IMG/VR virus record: IMGVR_UViG_3300043395_002432
Location: 1-64,000 of that record
DNA from: a virus
DNA length: 64,000 nucleotides
Strand: one strand, 5' to 3'
This document shows, in pieces, positions 22,629 to 31,091 of the stretch (the stretch's first letter is position 1; each line of letters opens with the position of its first letter). A program made the translations under genes and the position numbers. A model generated the notes under the pieces. It worked only from the letters and a program-made list of their open reading frames with translations, made no database searches and was not told where the DNA came from.

Positions 22629-23092
22629 AGCCCCGCTGGAGACCAGGGGGCTTTCTCGAAATTGAGTGAAGGCCGGGTGGGGGAGTTATCCCCTAAGGGC
22701 TTCTTTGCCCGACCTTGCCCGTTCCTTAGCGCATGGATCACCTCTTGGTGGCGAATGAGGGTTTGACGTCGAGCGGATCGCTTTAGCGCCTGTCCGCTTC
22801 AGGCGAGCTGATCGGGTGGCTCCCTTTCCTCGGCTCGGAACCGGGCAGTCGTCACTCTGCACGGCGTCGTGGGGGGGAGCCTATGGGTCTCTCCACTGGA
22901 GTCCCGATCAAACCCGGACTTCAACCATGTCACACCTTCCTTTTCATTCGGGAATGCCCCGTTTCGTGGTCTTCAAACCCTCCTATCTGCCGCAGAGAAA
23001 TCTATTTCCCTACAGGCGCGAAGGCGGGCAACAATTGAGCGAGTCGGCTGACCGCCTGTGAAAGCCCACTCGGCGGCGCTCTCTCGTCTCCC
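22629..23092 (-). ncRNA. Candidate independent noncoding RNA, about 460 nt
   Basis: A promoter (23098-23151) and a terminator-like hairpin (22629-22652, AGCCCC...GGGGCT then TTCTCTC) bracket a stretch without a credible open frame. It contains local hairpins such as CTCCA-G-TGGAG. It lacks a tmRNA T arm or an obvious RNase P core. The 5' end is inferred from the -10-like box. Confidence 0.45.
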
Positions 23093-23097
23093 TCACA

Positions 23098-23151
23098 AGA
23101 TAGCCACCCCCTCGCGGGGGTCTACTCGAACACTGTCAAGAACGTGTCAAG
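23098..23151 (-). promoter_or_regulatory. Promoter-like element before the noncoding transcript
   Basis: Minus strand TTGACACGTTCTTGACAG, about 30 nt, CTATCTT (23098-23104). The flipped copy of the 17-bp element overlaps the 3' end of the zinc-protein gene. Confidence 0.55.
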
Positions 23152-23504
23152 ACGGCCTGCTCGATCCACGCTCGGGGTTCGATCCGGTGCCGAGCGTAGA
23201 GGGCAGTGATCTCTTGGTGGTGGAGGTCTCTTCCGAGCGTGGTCATGGGAAGATCCTTCGTCTGCTCTCGAAGGATCTCGAGCGAGGCTTGCAGCAGCGC
23301 CTCCTCGATCAGCATGTCGCTCTCGTAGAGGGCGTGGCATGTGGTGCAAAGGAAGCCTTCGTCTGGGGCTACGGAGGGGAGGATCTCGTCCTCCAGGGTC
23401 ACTCGCTGCCATGTCTGCACTACGGCGTTGGCTCCGCAGAGATCGCACGAATTCGAATTCGTCGTCTCTCGCATGACGCCCACGGGCCAGAATCGTTCTT
23501 CCAT
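23136..23504 (-). CDS. Zinc-ribbon protein, 122 aa
   Basis: Two CxxC pairs (CDLCG about 20-24 and CTTCH about 53-57) spaced like a zinc ribbon, followed by an acidic helical half. HNH catalytic residues are not evident. GGAGGAGAC precedes the ATG. A palindrome copy is read as TNSNS just before the first Cys pair. Possibly a nucleic-acid-binding accessory factor. Confidence 0.6.
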   Translation of the reverse strand: MEERFWPVGVMRETTNSNSCDLCGANAVVQTWQRVTLEDEILPSVAPDEGFLCTTCHALYESDMLIEEALLQASLEILREQTKDLPMTTLGRDLHHQEITALYARHRIEPRAWIEQAVLTRS

Positions 23505-23517
23505 GTCTCCTCCCACG

Positions 23518-23541
23518 AAAAAGGGAGCCATGCGGCTCCCC
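23518..23541 (-). terminator. Terminator after the sliding clamp gene
   Basis: Minus strand GGGAGCC-GCAT-GGCTCCC followed by TTTTTCG. Confidence 0.8.
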
Positions 23542-23560
23542 GTTGGTGCCGTTCCCTTGC

Positions 23561-24715
23561 TCAGTCGAGGCGGAGCGGCATGACGACGGCGAGGTTGCGG
23601 TCTCCATCGGGGGATTGGATCTCGTCCTCTTCGGAGAGGAGCATGGGGGCGAGTGGCCCCATGCCGCACAGGATGATCTCGGTCTTGGTGAAGGACTGGA
23701 GCGCTTCGATCAGGAAGGCGGGATTTGACCCCATTCGCTCGAACTTCCCCGTAAGCTCGGAGACCGTGACCTCTTCTCGGGCGTCACCAAGATCCACGCC
23801 CCGTGCCTGCAGGATCAGCGAATCGCCCGAGGTGATGAGCGAGATCCCCACCGATCCAGTCCCAGAGTTGAGGACGATCTTGGTGCGCTGGATGGCTGAG
23901 ATCAGGTCGGCCCGATTGACCTTGAAGCGCCACAGGTGCGACTTCGGCAGCACCTCCTTGTAGGCCGGAAACTCCGCTTCGATGAGGCGACCGACGATCT
24001 GCGTCCCACCAAAGATCATGGAGATGCTGCTGCTGGCCACGGCCACGGAGACGGTCTCGTCCGCGTTCGTCGCCAGCCGCAGGAAGGCGTTGATCACCTT
24101 CGAAGGGATGAGACGCCGCCTGGGCATCTTGTTCTCCGTGACCTCGGGGATCGCGGTGTACGCCACGCGCATGCGGTTCCCGTCCGTCCCCGCCGTCGCC
24201 AAGCCCCCGTTCAAGCCATTGAGATACAGCCCGTTCAGCCCGTAGCGGTTGTCGTCCGGGGCGATGCTGAAGGACGGCACGAAGGCTTCCCGAAGCGCCT
24301 TGACCTTGGTGGTGAACCACGTCCCTTCGGGGGGAGCTGCACTCGGGGGGTACGCAGCGAGGTCGTCCCCGTTGAGCTTGTACTGCGACTTGCCGCAGCG
24401 CAGCTCGATGATCCGCCCACCCCGATCCTCCCGCTCCTCCATCGAGACGACCCCGCCTGGGAGGACACCAAGGACGCGAGTGAGCGTGTCAGCCTGAATG
24501 GCGACGGTTCCCTTGCGCGTGATCCTGAGCGCCTCTCCTGCCGGGATCTGCTGATCCAGCTCAATGGCGCTCTCTTGCCCGTGAATGGTGACCCGATCCT
24601 CTCCTGCCGTGATCAGGACGCAGGACAGGATCGGGGTGCTGCTCTTCTTGGCCACGGCGGAATTCGCAGCCGCCACAGCCTTGCGAAACACGTCGAGGTT
24701 GACTTCGATCTTCAT
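23561..24715 (-). CDS. dnaN: DNA polymerase III beta sliding clamp
   Basis: 384 residues, the usual length of bacterial beta clamps. The N-terminus MKIEVNLDVFRKAVAAANS and the strand pattern STPILSCVL are typical, and three repeated clamp domains follow. As a dimeric ring it tethers the replicative polymerase to DNA. The ATG overlaps the upstream stop (ATGA). This phage therefore supplies a bacterial-type processivity factor rather than a gp45/PCNA type. Confidence 0.9.
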   Translation of the reverse strand: MKIEVNLDVFRKAVAAANSAVAKKSSTPILSCVLITAGEDRVTIHGQESAIELDQQIPAGEALRITRKGTVAIQADTLTRVLGVLPGGVVSMEEREDRGGRIIELRCGKSQYKLNGDDLAAYPPSAAPPEGTWFTTKVKALREAFVPSFSIAPDDNRYGLNGLYLNGLNGGLATAGTDGNRMRVAYTAIPEVTENKMPRRRLIPSKVINAFLRLATNADETVSVAVASSSISMIFGGTQIVGRLIEAEFPAYKEVLPKSHLWRFKVNRADLISAIQRTKIVLNSGTGSVGISLITSGDSLILQARGVDLGDAREEVTVSELTGKFERMGSNPAFLIEALQSFTKTEIILCGMGPLAPMLLSEEDEIQSPDGDRNLAVVMPLRLD

Positions 24716-25104
24716 ACATTCGCTCCTTGAAGGCGTGAGATATAACCTTCCTCGAGGATCTGGATCGCTCGGGGAAACTGATCGGAATGCAGCCAGTAGG
24801 AGGGCGGATCGTGCCTGCGGTCTGGGACTGCACCAAGCCGCTCCCAATACGCTTGAAAACGCTCCTCCATGACGTTCTCGACGTACAGCACTCGCCCCAG
24901 CTCCTTCAAAAGCTGCACCAAGAAGCGTGAGAACGCTCCCCGTCCCCGCTCCTCGACGTCGACGGAAGCGAGGTCGAGCGTGTCATGAAACGAATTCGAA
25001 TTCGGCTCTACGCGCCGCGTGACCCGAAGGTAGAGGTGAACCCCCCCCAGAGTCACATGCCCCCGCGCCTTTGGTGCCTTCAGCAATTCTCGGATCTGTT
25101 CCAC
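24712..25104 (-). CDS. GNAT-like acetyltransferase
   Basis: 130 residues. ERGRGAFSRFL near 50-60 is a GNAT acetyl-CoA loop, followed by RVLYVENV and YWERLGA, which fit the C-terminal half of the fold. The GTG start has GAGGGCAA upstream and the stop overlaps dnaN. Target unknown. Confidence 0.65.
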   Translation of the reverse strand: MEQIRELLKAPKARGHVTLGGVHLYLRVTRRVEPNSNSFHDTLDLASVDVEERGRGAFSRFLVQLLKELGRVLYVENVMEERFQAYWERLGAVPDRRHDPPSYWLHSDQFPRAIQILEEGYISRLQGANV

Positions 25105-25110
25105 TTGCCC

Positions 25111-25581
25111 TCACATAAGGATTGCTTCAGCCGACACCGGATTCGACGAGATCGATCTCGCCAAGTACTCCGGTAGGTCTTTCTGACGTTGCGATTGAAG
25201 ATAGCGCACCAAGAGCGGCAGCTCGCGCTCCTTGACCTTCTCGTAGGGGTAGAGGTGCCAGCCTCCCACGGGTCGCACTTGCCAGTGATAGAGCAGCCAC
25301 GTCTCGTCCCGCATGCGAGGATGTCTTGGCATCCAGGCTTCGAAGTCTACAGGAAAGACCCGAATCTGTGGCATGATGCTTCGCGTAGCCGAGAAGGCGA
25401 CCTGCGTCCGAACCACCCAGCCGTCCTCTCGAAGGACGTCAACGTGCGTCCCCTGAAGCATCTGCACGACCCACGCGATCATCGCCTCCTTCGGTCGCAC
25501 CAAGCGACTGCTCCGCCACCCAATGATCTGATCCTGCACCAAGTAGTCCGCACCCTTCTTGAAAGGCCGCAGAGACATCAT
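25111..25581 (-). CDS. Hypothetical protein, 156 aa
   Basis: Basic protein with many Trp residues (AWVVQML, WLLYHWQVRP) and a helical Arg/Gln-rich end. It lies upstream of the acetyltransferase and dnaN in one operon. Family not recognised. Confidence 0.6.
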   Translation of the reverse strand: MMSLRPFKKGADYLVQDQIIGWRSSRLVRPKEAMIAWVVQMLQGTHVDVLREDGWVVRTQVAFSATRSIMPQIRVFPVDFEAWMPRHPRMRDETWLLYHWQVRPVGGWHLYPYEKVKERELPLLVRYLQSQRQKDLPEYLARSISSNPVSAEAILM

Positions 25582-25620
25582 GCGCTCCGAATGACTCAGA
25601 TCATGTAACCGACCCGCAAG

Positions 25621-25932
25621 TCACTTCCACTGCAAGATCTGGCGAAGCTGCTCCTCACTCATGCGACCGGGCTTGAGCGAGAAGCCCGAGGGGCCGATCT
25701 CGATATAGCCGTCCCGAGCCTGATCCGTCACCAAGACGACCTCCTCCACGACGAGCGCGATCCGCAGCGCCTCGCCCTCCTTCGTGACCTCCGTTGGTGC
25801 GAAGCCTCGGATCTTCACCCGCTCCATGATCTTCTCAGCCTTGCGCCGCAGGTCGAGCGGGAGGCTCGAATCCAACGACACCACCGCCTTCGCTCCGCCC
25901 ACACGCTTCCGCCCAATGACCTCTGCGAGCAT
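25621..25932 (-). CDS. Hypothetical protein, 103 aa
   Basis: Small protein with a basic N-terminal half (RRKAEKIMERVKIRGF) and a beta-rich second half. GGGAGGTAGGA precedes the ATG, and a strong promoter lies upstream. Family not recognised. Confidence 0.6.
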   Translation of the reverse strand: MLAEVIGRKRVGGAKAVVSLDSSLPLDLRRKAEKIMERVKIRGFAPTEVTKEGEALRIALVVEEVVLVTDQARDGYIEIGPSGFSLKPGRMSEEQLRQILQWK

Positions 25933-25948
25933 TCCTACCTCCCGAACG

Positions 25949-26008
25949 AAGATAGGCGCAAGGAAGGCGCTTTCCAGGGCGAGGAGTGGCCCTTAGCACG
26001 TTCTTTAC
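25949..26008 (-). promoter_or_regulatory. Promoter: repeat element plus CTATCTT box
   Basis: Minus strand GTAAAGAACGTGCTAAG (25992-26008), 36 nt, CTATCTT (25949-25955), 16 nt before the ATG at 25932. The first half-site supplies the TAA stop of the upstream gene. Confidence 0.65.
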
Positions 26009-26667
26009 CGCTCAAACAGGCGCGTCATGGCGAAGCTCCGATCATGCATGAGGATGTTCCACCCCTCGTCGAAGATCGTTTCCTCTACCGAGAGCGTCAC
26101 TGTAGCCGCCCGAGGCTCTCCATTCGGAAATGTACGCTGGATCTGCTTTTCAAGACTCTTCACAATGCAGATGCAGTAATCCCGCCCCCCGTAGAAGACC
26201 TCCAGCCCACCAAAGGTGAAGAGACCCACGCGAGGCGGAGAAGGGCGCGTCCCGCTCGACGAGACCTCGTACCTCGGCAGGACGAGCTGATCGAAGAACT
26301 GGAAGTCAGCGATGATGTCCCGGTTGTATTTCCGATTCTCTGGCGAGAGCGGGTCGACCACCACGCTCGTCAAGAGCGGCAGATCCTGCCGGGGGCGAAT
26401 GTCACGAAACAGCTTGAAGGTCAGCGAGGACGAATTCCCCGTCGTCCCCGTCCATTGGTGGATCGACCCCGTCCCCCCCGGAACCTGAGTCGAGGCATAA
26501 TTCGCCTCACGGCTAAGCGAAAACTCCTCTGGCCAGGGAAACTCTCGCGTCTGCGGAGGCTCGTACCAGCCCGCCCTCGGTGACATAAGCGTAATGCTAA
26601 AGGGCTTGGCCTTGTCGTACTCAGGCCCGTTGATCATGGCTTGCGCCAACCCAAGATAGCCAGCCAT
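26005..26667 (-). CDS. Probable phage tail/baseplate protein, 220 aa
   Basis: Beta-rich protein (KPFSITLMSPRAGWYE, SSLTFKLFRDI) resembling the initiator/baseplate proteins that occur with LysM-type components in contractile tails. The start follows GGAGGTCTCG. It ends the run of tail genes coming from the right. Structural role inferred from composition and neighbours. Confidence 0.5.
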   Translation of the reverse strand: MAGYLGLAQAMINGPEYDKAKPFSITLMSPRAGWYEPPQTREFPWPEEFSLSREANYASTQVPGGTGSIHQWTGTTGNSSSLTFKLFRDIRPRQDLPLLTSVVVDPLSPENRKYNRDIIADFQFFDQLVLPRYEVSSSGTRPSPPRVGLFTFGGLEVFYGGRDYCICIVKSLEKQIQRTFPNGEPRAATVTLSVEETIFDEGWNILMHDRSFAMTRLFER

Positions 26668-26679
26668 CGAGACCTCCAA

Positions 26680-26716
26680 AAAGAAAAGGGGAGCGTTCGA
26701 CCTCGTCGAAGCCCCC
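26680..26716 (-). terminator. Terminator with palindromic stem
   Basis: Minus strand hairpin built on TTCGAC-GAG-GTCGAA flanked by G and C runs, then CCCCTTTTCTTTTT. Confidence 0.65.
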
Positions 26717-26737
26717 CACGACCTCACACCAAGAAGA

Positions 26738-27151
26738 TCACGCCTTGGCGAACTTCCCGAACAGCGACCACACGCCGTTCTTCATGCACATGATGCAGAC
26801 CTCGTCCTGCCCGACCGTCGCGTAGGTCGTGGTCTCCCGGCGGTTCTTCACCACGAGGTTCTCCGCCGCGTCCGCCATGTTGCTGATGAAGACCCAAGCC
26901 TCCTGCGTCAGGCTCGCGTCCTCCCACAGGCGGGCGTCCTTGTGACCCCCGTTCGGATCGAGGAGCAGGAAGCAGCCATGCTCAGGCTCGATGTTGTGAT
27001 CGGCTGCGATGGTGCTGACGGTCACGCCGTTGATCACGTTCAGGACAGAGGTGATATCCGAGATCGCCCGCACCAGCTCGGTGGGCGTCCGAGAATCCAT
27101 CGGCAGCTCGACGTTGTGGGCGAGCGGATGGCTCAAGTTAGGCTGTGCCAT
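26738..27151 (-). CDS. Hypothetical protein, 137 aa, possible virion protein
   Basis: Single-gene unit with TTGACA-type promoter and terminator. Contains ADHNIEPEHGCFLLLDPNGGH and a C-terminal MKNGVWSLFGKF, the beta-rich pattern of small decoration proteins. AGAGGAG before the ATG. Assignment is tentative. Confidence 0.5.
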   Translation of the reverse strand: MAQPNLSHPLAHNVELPMDSRTPTELVRAISDITSVLNVINGVTVSTIAADHNIEPEHGCFLLLDPNGGHKDARLWEDASLTQEAWVFISNMADAAENLVVKNRRETTTYATVGQDEVCIMCMKNGVWSLFGKFAKA

Positions 27152-27171
27152 TGGTTTCTACTCCTCTGTAG

Positions 27172-27199
27172 GAGGTAGAAAGGATCGCAGAACCTGTCA
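27172..27199 (-). promoter_or_regulatory. TTGACA-type promoter
   Basis: Minus strand TTGACA, 16 nt, CTACCT, 20 nt before the ATG at 27151. Only one half of the 17-bp element is present. Confidence 0.45.
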
Positions 27200-27213
27200 A
27201 GCCTTCCGGGCTT

Positions 27214-28332
27214 CTACGAATTCGAATTCGTCAACGGAGTCCAAGCGTCGGATCGCGTCTTCTGTGGAGTCTCGATCCAGTACGATCCCTTCTTCCGCAC
27301 CAAGAGCCTTCGGTTCCCGACGAAGAGCGATCCTTCCTCTCCGAACGGGATCAGGTGTCCGATCAAGGGGTCGTCCCAATCCCCTCCGCGAACGAGGATT
27401 CCACCAAGAGCGAGTGCCTGCTCGGCGTGATGCACTACGAGGGCGGAATGCTTCTCGACGAAGGAGGTTCGTTGCTGAGTCCAGAACCTCACCTTCGCCT
27501 CGTCCTCGCGCAAGGACGCCAGCTCGATCTCCTCGTCGAAGGGGCGTAGCATGCGCTGCATGGCCCTTGAGGCGAGCGACATCTGCGCTTCCGACCCGAG
27601 CAGGCAGAGCTGCTGCTCCCCGTCCATGTCGCACAGGGTCAACGTCACCAAGATCTTCCCCGTGCGGATCTCGACCTCGAAGCAGGCGGCACCAAACTCT
27701 CCTCTTCGCAGTCCCGAGTTGTACCTCGTCTCCCCCACCACCAAGACGACCCGATCCCCGTCCAAAGCGAGAGAGACCTCGCCCTCAGGAAGGTCGACCA
27801 GCTTGCGCGCAAGCGTGCTGGTGAGTCGATCTACCCAGATCTCCGACAACGCCTCTTGAGCCTTCTCCTCGTAAAGCCGCCGAAGGTGCGCGTGATCCGC
27901 GAGGAGGTTCTCGTAATGCTTCTCGAGTTCAGGGTGCAGCTCGCCATCGAACCAAGCCTGGACAGTCTCCTCCGAGGGATCGGGCCGGTCGTTCGCCACC
28001 AAGTCGTAGGGCCAGCCCTTCTTGTCGGCCACGTCGGCTCCGATCCTCCAGAGTCCCTCGAGCTTCTTGGTGCGCTCCTCAATGAGCTTCTCCGCGAGCT
28101 TGGCGAAGAGAAGCCCTCCTGCCTTGCCGAAGTTCTCTCGAGCCTTGTCGAGCATGTAGAGGCGGTCGAGGTAGCTCTCGCAATTCACCAAAACACCAAG
28201 CCAGGACTCAAGGAGCGCCAAGCCCTTCTTGGTGTCCCTCCAGACGTGTTCGTGATCCTGGGCAGCCCCTGCCACCCCCGTCGCTCCCGCCAGGAGCCAG
28301 AGTTCCAGCCGCCCCTTGTCAAATTCCCTCAT
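27214..28332 (-). CDS. Hypothetical protein, 372 aa
   Basis: Mostly helical first 190 residues with Leu/Glu/Lys-rich segments, then a beta-rich middle (VSLALDGDRVVLVVGETRY) and a C-terminal domain. The last residues TNSNS come from a palindrome copy at the stop codon. The start at 28332 overlaps the upstream stop (ATGA). Family not recognised. Confidence 0.65.
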   Translation of the reverse strand: MREFDKGRLELWLLAGATGVAGAAQDHEHVWRDTKKGLALLESWLGVLVNCESYLDRLYMLDKARENFGKAGGLLFAKLAEKLIEERTKKLEGLWRIGADVADKKGWPYDLVANDRPDPSEETVQAWFDGELHPELEKHYENLLADHAHLRRLYEEKAQEALSEIWVDRLTSTLARKLVDLPEGEVSLALDGDRVVLVVGETRYNSGLRRGEFGAACFEVEIRTGKILVTLTLCDMDGEQQLCLLGSEAQMSLASRAMQRMLRPFDEEIELASLREDEAKVRFWTQQRTSFVEKHSALVVHHAEQALALGGILVRGGDWDDPLIGHLIPFGEEGSLFVGNRRLLVRKKGSYWIETPQKTRSDAWTPLTNSNS

Positions 28333-28841
28333 GAGAGCGGCGTCCTCCGCATGCAGGTGAAGAAGGTGCTTCCCCCGATCCGGCGAAGGGTTCCCGCCCC
28401 GTACTCCTCGCCAATGGAAGGCTCTGGAAAACGAAGTCGAATTCGTGCCGAATGCCAGCTCTCGAAGAGCCAATCCGTTCTCTCGAATTCGAGCCGATCT
28501 ACATCGAACGTGCGCGGGGGCTTCAATCCGAGATCCTCAGCGAATTGCGGATTGAGTCCCGAGAGGAGGTCAATCACCGGGGCTGGAGCGAGAGAAGCTC
28601 CAAAGCTCACCCCCTGATACGGCGAGAGGTACGCAATCAGGCGGCACCAATCCTCCACCGTGAGCGGGCTGACGACTTGCCCCACTCGGGGGAGGCGCTC
28701 GTTCTTGAGCCTCGCCCAATCGACCCAGAAGTGAAACGGAGCGAACAGCACGTCCAGCTCCGCCTTCGCCTTCGAACGCGCCCCCGAGTGTCGTGAGGCG
28801 TGGCTTGTCCAGAACGACGGGCTGAGCGTGACGTAGAGCAT
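28329..28841 (-). CDS. Hypothetical protein, 170 aa
   Basis: Starts MLYVTLSPSFWTSHASRHSG and contains a Trp-rich stretch (FHFWVDWARL). A CTTAGCG box lies about 2-9 nt before the ATG, and a promoter element sits 40 nt further up, so the mRNA may have almost no leader. Family not recognised. Confidence 0.55.
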   Translation of the reverse strand: MLYVTLSPSFWTSHASRHSGARSKAKAELDVLFAPFHFWVDWARLKNERLPRVGQVVSPLTVEDWCRLIAYLSPYQGVSFGASLAPAPVIDLLSGLNPQFAEDLGLKPPRTFDVDRLEFERTDWLFESWHSARIRLRFPEPSIGEEYGAGTLRRIGGSTFFTCMRRTPLS

Positions 28842-28842
28842 T

Positions 28843-28907
28843 GCGCTAAGCTGCGCTCCCCGCGCCGTCGTTCAAGGCGAACACAGCCCCCTTGACACGT
28901 TCTTAGC
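28843..28907 (-). promoter_or_regulatory. Promoter-like element, atypical 40-nt spacing
   Basis: Minus strand GCTAAGAACGTGTCAAG (28891-28907), 40 nt, CTTAGCGC (28843-28850). The first half-site contains the TAA stop of the fibre gene. Confidence 0.4.
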
Positions 28908-30588
28908 CAACCCTGTTGACCGTGTAGACGATCTCCACAGCGGTAATGGTGATCTTGGTGCCATCAACAATCGGAACCGTCAGCGAGACCTGCAAGAGCA
29001 GCCGGTTGTCCGTATCCCCAGGCTGGTGAGCATGCTCGAGGGTATCTTCAGCGGTCTGGTTCGTCGAAAGCGAAGCATCCAGCGATACCGACGCCAGGGA
29101 CGAAATCCCACCGGCATTGTCGTAGCTCCAAAGGGTTGCTACCGCAGTCGAGTCCAGCCCTGCCGCTGCAAATTTCCCAACAATGCGAAGCGTCGTGATC
29201 ACCGCATCATACGGAAGGCTGACCGGGCAGTATGCGTTGATCGTCTCGCTTGAGGCGTCCCCCGAGAATGAGATCGATGGAATCGTCCCAATCTCAATCG
29301 TGATTCCACCACCTGAAAACTGGTACACGGTCGCGCCGTCCCCGCTGTCGGTGTAGGTGAAGAGAGGAGCAAGCGCCAAGCCGCAGTAGCTCAGCACGTT
29401 GGTGACCTCAGGGACAATCGGCGCGCTCTCGAACTCGACTGCGACCTCGCTCCCAATGGTGATCGTTGTTGGTGCGGTTGCCTTGACCTGCACCGAATCC
29501 TCGGCATCAGAGTGCGCGTAGAGGTGGCCTGCACCAACATGGCCCATGAGGCGCAGGATGGAGGCGTCCACGGCCTTCGCAGAGACTCCCCGCTTGTGAG
29601 GGTGCGCGGTGGCGACGAAGACCTGGGGCTGCTCAATATAGAACGTCCCGGCGCTCAGCCCTTGCGCTCCTACCTCAATGCCGACGAAGTAGCACTCCTC
29701 AGAGGGAGCGGCAGGCACCAAGACTTCCTTCTCGTAGAGCGTCCAGTCGGCGGTCGTTGCCGAGAGCGCGGGGCCGTTGATGGAGAAGGAAATGACTGTC
29801 CGATCCGCCTTCATGAAGCGGAAGCGAAGCCCGATCTTGGTGGCCGTGCAAGCCGTCGCCTTGTAGTAGAAGCGATACCGGATCGTTGACCCTGGAGTGA
29901 CTGCACCAAGCGCTTGGAGCTTGCGGTAGACGTTCCCTGAAGCGCCAGAGGTCGTCCCCATGATCGAATTCAGCGCACCGGAGACGACGGCATCTGTGAG
30001 GACGAGCGAAGTTGCCCCGCCCTGCGCCGTGTAGTCCCCAAGCGACGTCTCGTAGCCCATGTACGGATCTTGAATCAGGGCTTCCCACTTGTCCCGATCC
30101 TCGCTGAAGGGAACCTCCTTCCAGGCACGAGAACGCACCGAGGTGTCGACGTTCGCTGCCGCAAGCGATCCAGAAGACGGAACCGTGACCGCGCAGAGCC
30201 AGATCGTCTCGGCAGGGTTGGGCGTCGAGGCGTACTCAGCCGAGGTGTAGAGCTTGTACGTCGCCACCGTGTCCGTGTCGACCGCATAGGTGACGTTGAG
30301 GGCGATGTACACTGTCGTCCCCGCATACGCCGTCAGATCGAACGTGACCGACGCGGTCTCATTCACTGTCAGCACCAAGCCACTCCCCCGCACGCGAGCA
30401 ATGGAGGCACTCAGGGTCTCGTCCACCTCAAGCTCGAGCGTCAAGCCAGCAGGCGTCGACGGAGTGAAGCCGTAGAGAATGCCAGCGGGCTGCGACGCAT
30501 GGATCTTGTTGATGTTCTGAGAGGTGTACGCCGCCCCCCAGGGCATGGAGACCTTAGAGGCGCTGATGGTGCTAAGGGTCGTGGGCAT
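28903..30588 (-). CDS. Tail fibre or receptor-binding-like protein
   Basis: 561 residues, Thr/Ser/Ala/Val-rich, nearly all beta strand, with jelly-roll-like segments (YRFYYKATACTATKIGLRF, about 240-260). It follows the gpI-like and collar-type genes, the usual place for fibres. No chaperone or depolymerase motif. The ATG follows GGAG. It most likely forms a distal tail fibre or baseplate-attached spike. Confidence 0.55.
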   Translation of the reverse strand: MPTTLSTISASKVSMPWGAAYTSQNINKIHASQPAGILYGFTPSTPAGLTLELEVDETLSASIARVRGSGLVLTVNETASVTFDLTAYAGTTVYIALNVTYAVDTDTVATYKLYTSAEYASTPNPAETIWLCAVTVPSSGSLAAANVDTSVRSRAWKEVPFSEDRDKWEALIQDPYMGYETSLGDYTAQGGATSLVLTDAVVSGALNSIMGTTSGASGNVYRKLQALGAVTPGSTIRYRFYYKATACTATKIGLRFRFMKADRTVISFSINGPALSATTADWTLYEKEVLVPAAPSEECYFVGIEVGAQGLSAGTFYIEQPQVFVATAHPHKRGVSAKAVDASILRLMGHVGAGHLYAHSDAEDSVQVKATAPTTITIGSEVAVEFESAPIVPEVTNVLSYCGLALAPLFTYTDSGDGATVYQFSGGGITIEIGTIPSISFSGDASSETINAYCPVSLPYDAVITTLRIVGKFAAAGLDSTAVATLWSYDNAGGISSLASVSLDASLSTNQTAEDTLEHAHQPGDTDNRLLLQVSLTVPIVDGTKITITAVEIVYTVNRVG

Positions 30589-30632
30589 TCATTTTCTCCG
30601 AATTCGAATTCGTTCGTATCCGCTTCAGGGGA

Positions 30633-31091
30633 TCACTCGCCAGAGAAGGTCACCTCGATCCGAATCTCGATCCCCTGGTAGGACTCCTTCTGGATCTTGG
30701 GAAAGGTCGAGTAGAACATAAGGACGTCGTCGGCGTTGTAGATCCCAAGCTCGTAATACTCGGGAGCTGCACCAGATCCGTCGTCTGACCCTTCGTCGGG
30801 ATCAAGGGCGCAAATGATCGTGACCTTCGCGTCGTCGGAAGTGTCAATGTCCGCTGCCTCCAGATCCTTCTCGAAGGAGAACCTGCTGTCTGTTGGGTAA
30901 GCGGAGGCGTTGTCAATGCAGTCCAGATCTTCCTGAGTCGCCTCTGGGGTGTTTGGCACCTTGGTGCCGCCCTGGTTCGTCCAGCCCCCCTCCCCGAAGC
31001 GGAAGTAGCTCGGGACGAGAGAAGCCTCTCCGTGGGCGTCCCTGAGAAGGTTCAAGTAGCCATTGGTGACGACGGTCTGAAGGGTCGGCAT
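30633..31091 (-). CDS. Tail-fibre attachment/collar-type protein
   Basis: 152 residues. The layout (LNLLRDAHG..., FRFGEGGW, then YYELGIYNADD and IEIRIEVTFSGE) matches the N-terminal domain of tail-collar fibre proteins (DUF3751-like) that fix fibres to the baseplate. It overlaps the gpI-like gene by one base and precedes the fibre gene. Confidence 0.6.
   Translation of the reverse strand: MPTLQTVVTNGYLNLLRDAHGEASLVPSYFRFGEGGWTNQGGTKVPNTPEATQEDLDCIDNASAYPTDSRFSFEKDLEAADIDTSDDAKVTIICALDPDEGSDDGSGAAPEYYELGIYNADDVLMFYSTFPKIQKESYQGIEIRIEVTFSGE

Noticed and set aside
22460-22741. 93-codon minus-strand frame across the terminator hairpin
   Set aside because: It runs through a terminator-like hairpin into the next gene in the wrong frame and lacks a family.
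22629-23092. tmRNA or RNase P RNA
   Set aside because: No tRNA-Ala-like ends or tag frame, and only a chance GAGGAAAG without the rest of the RNase P core.
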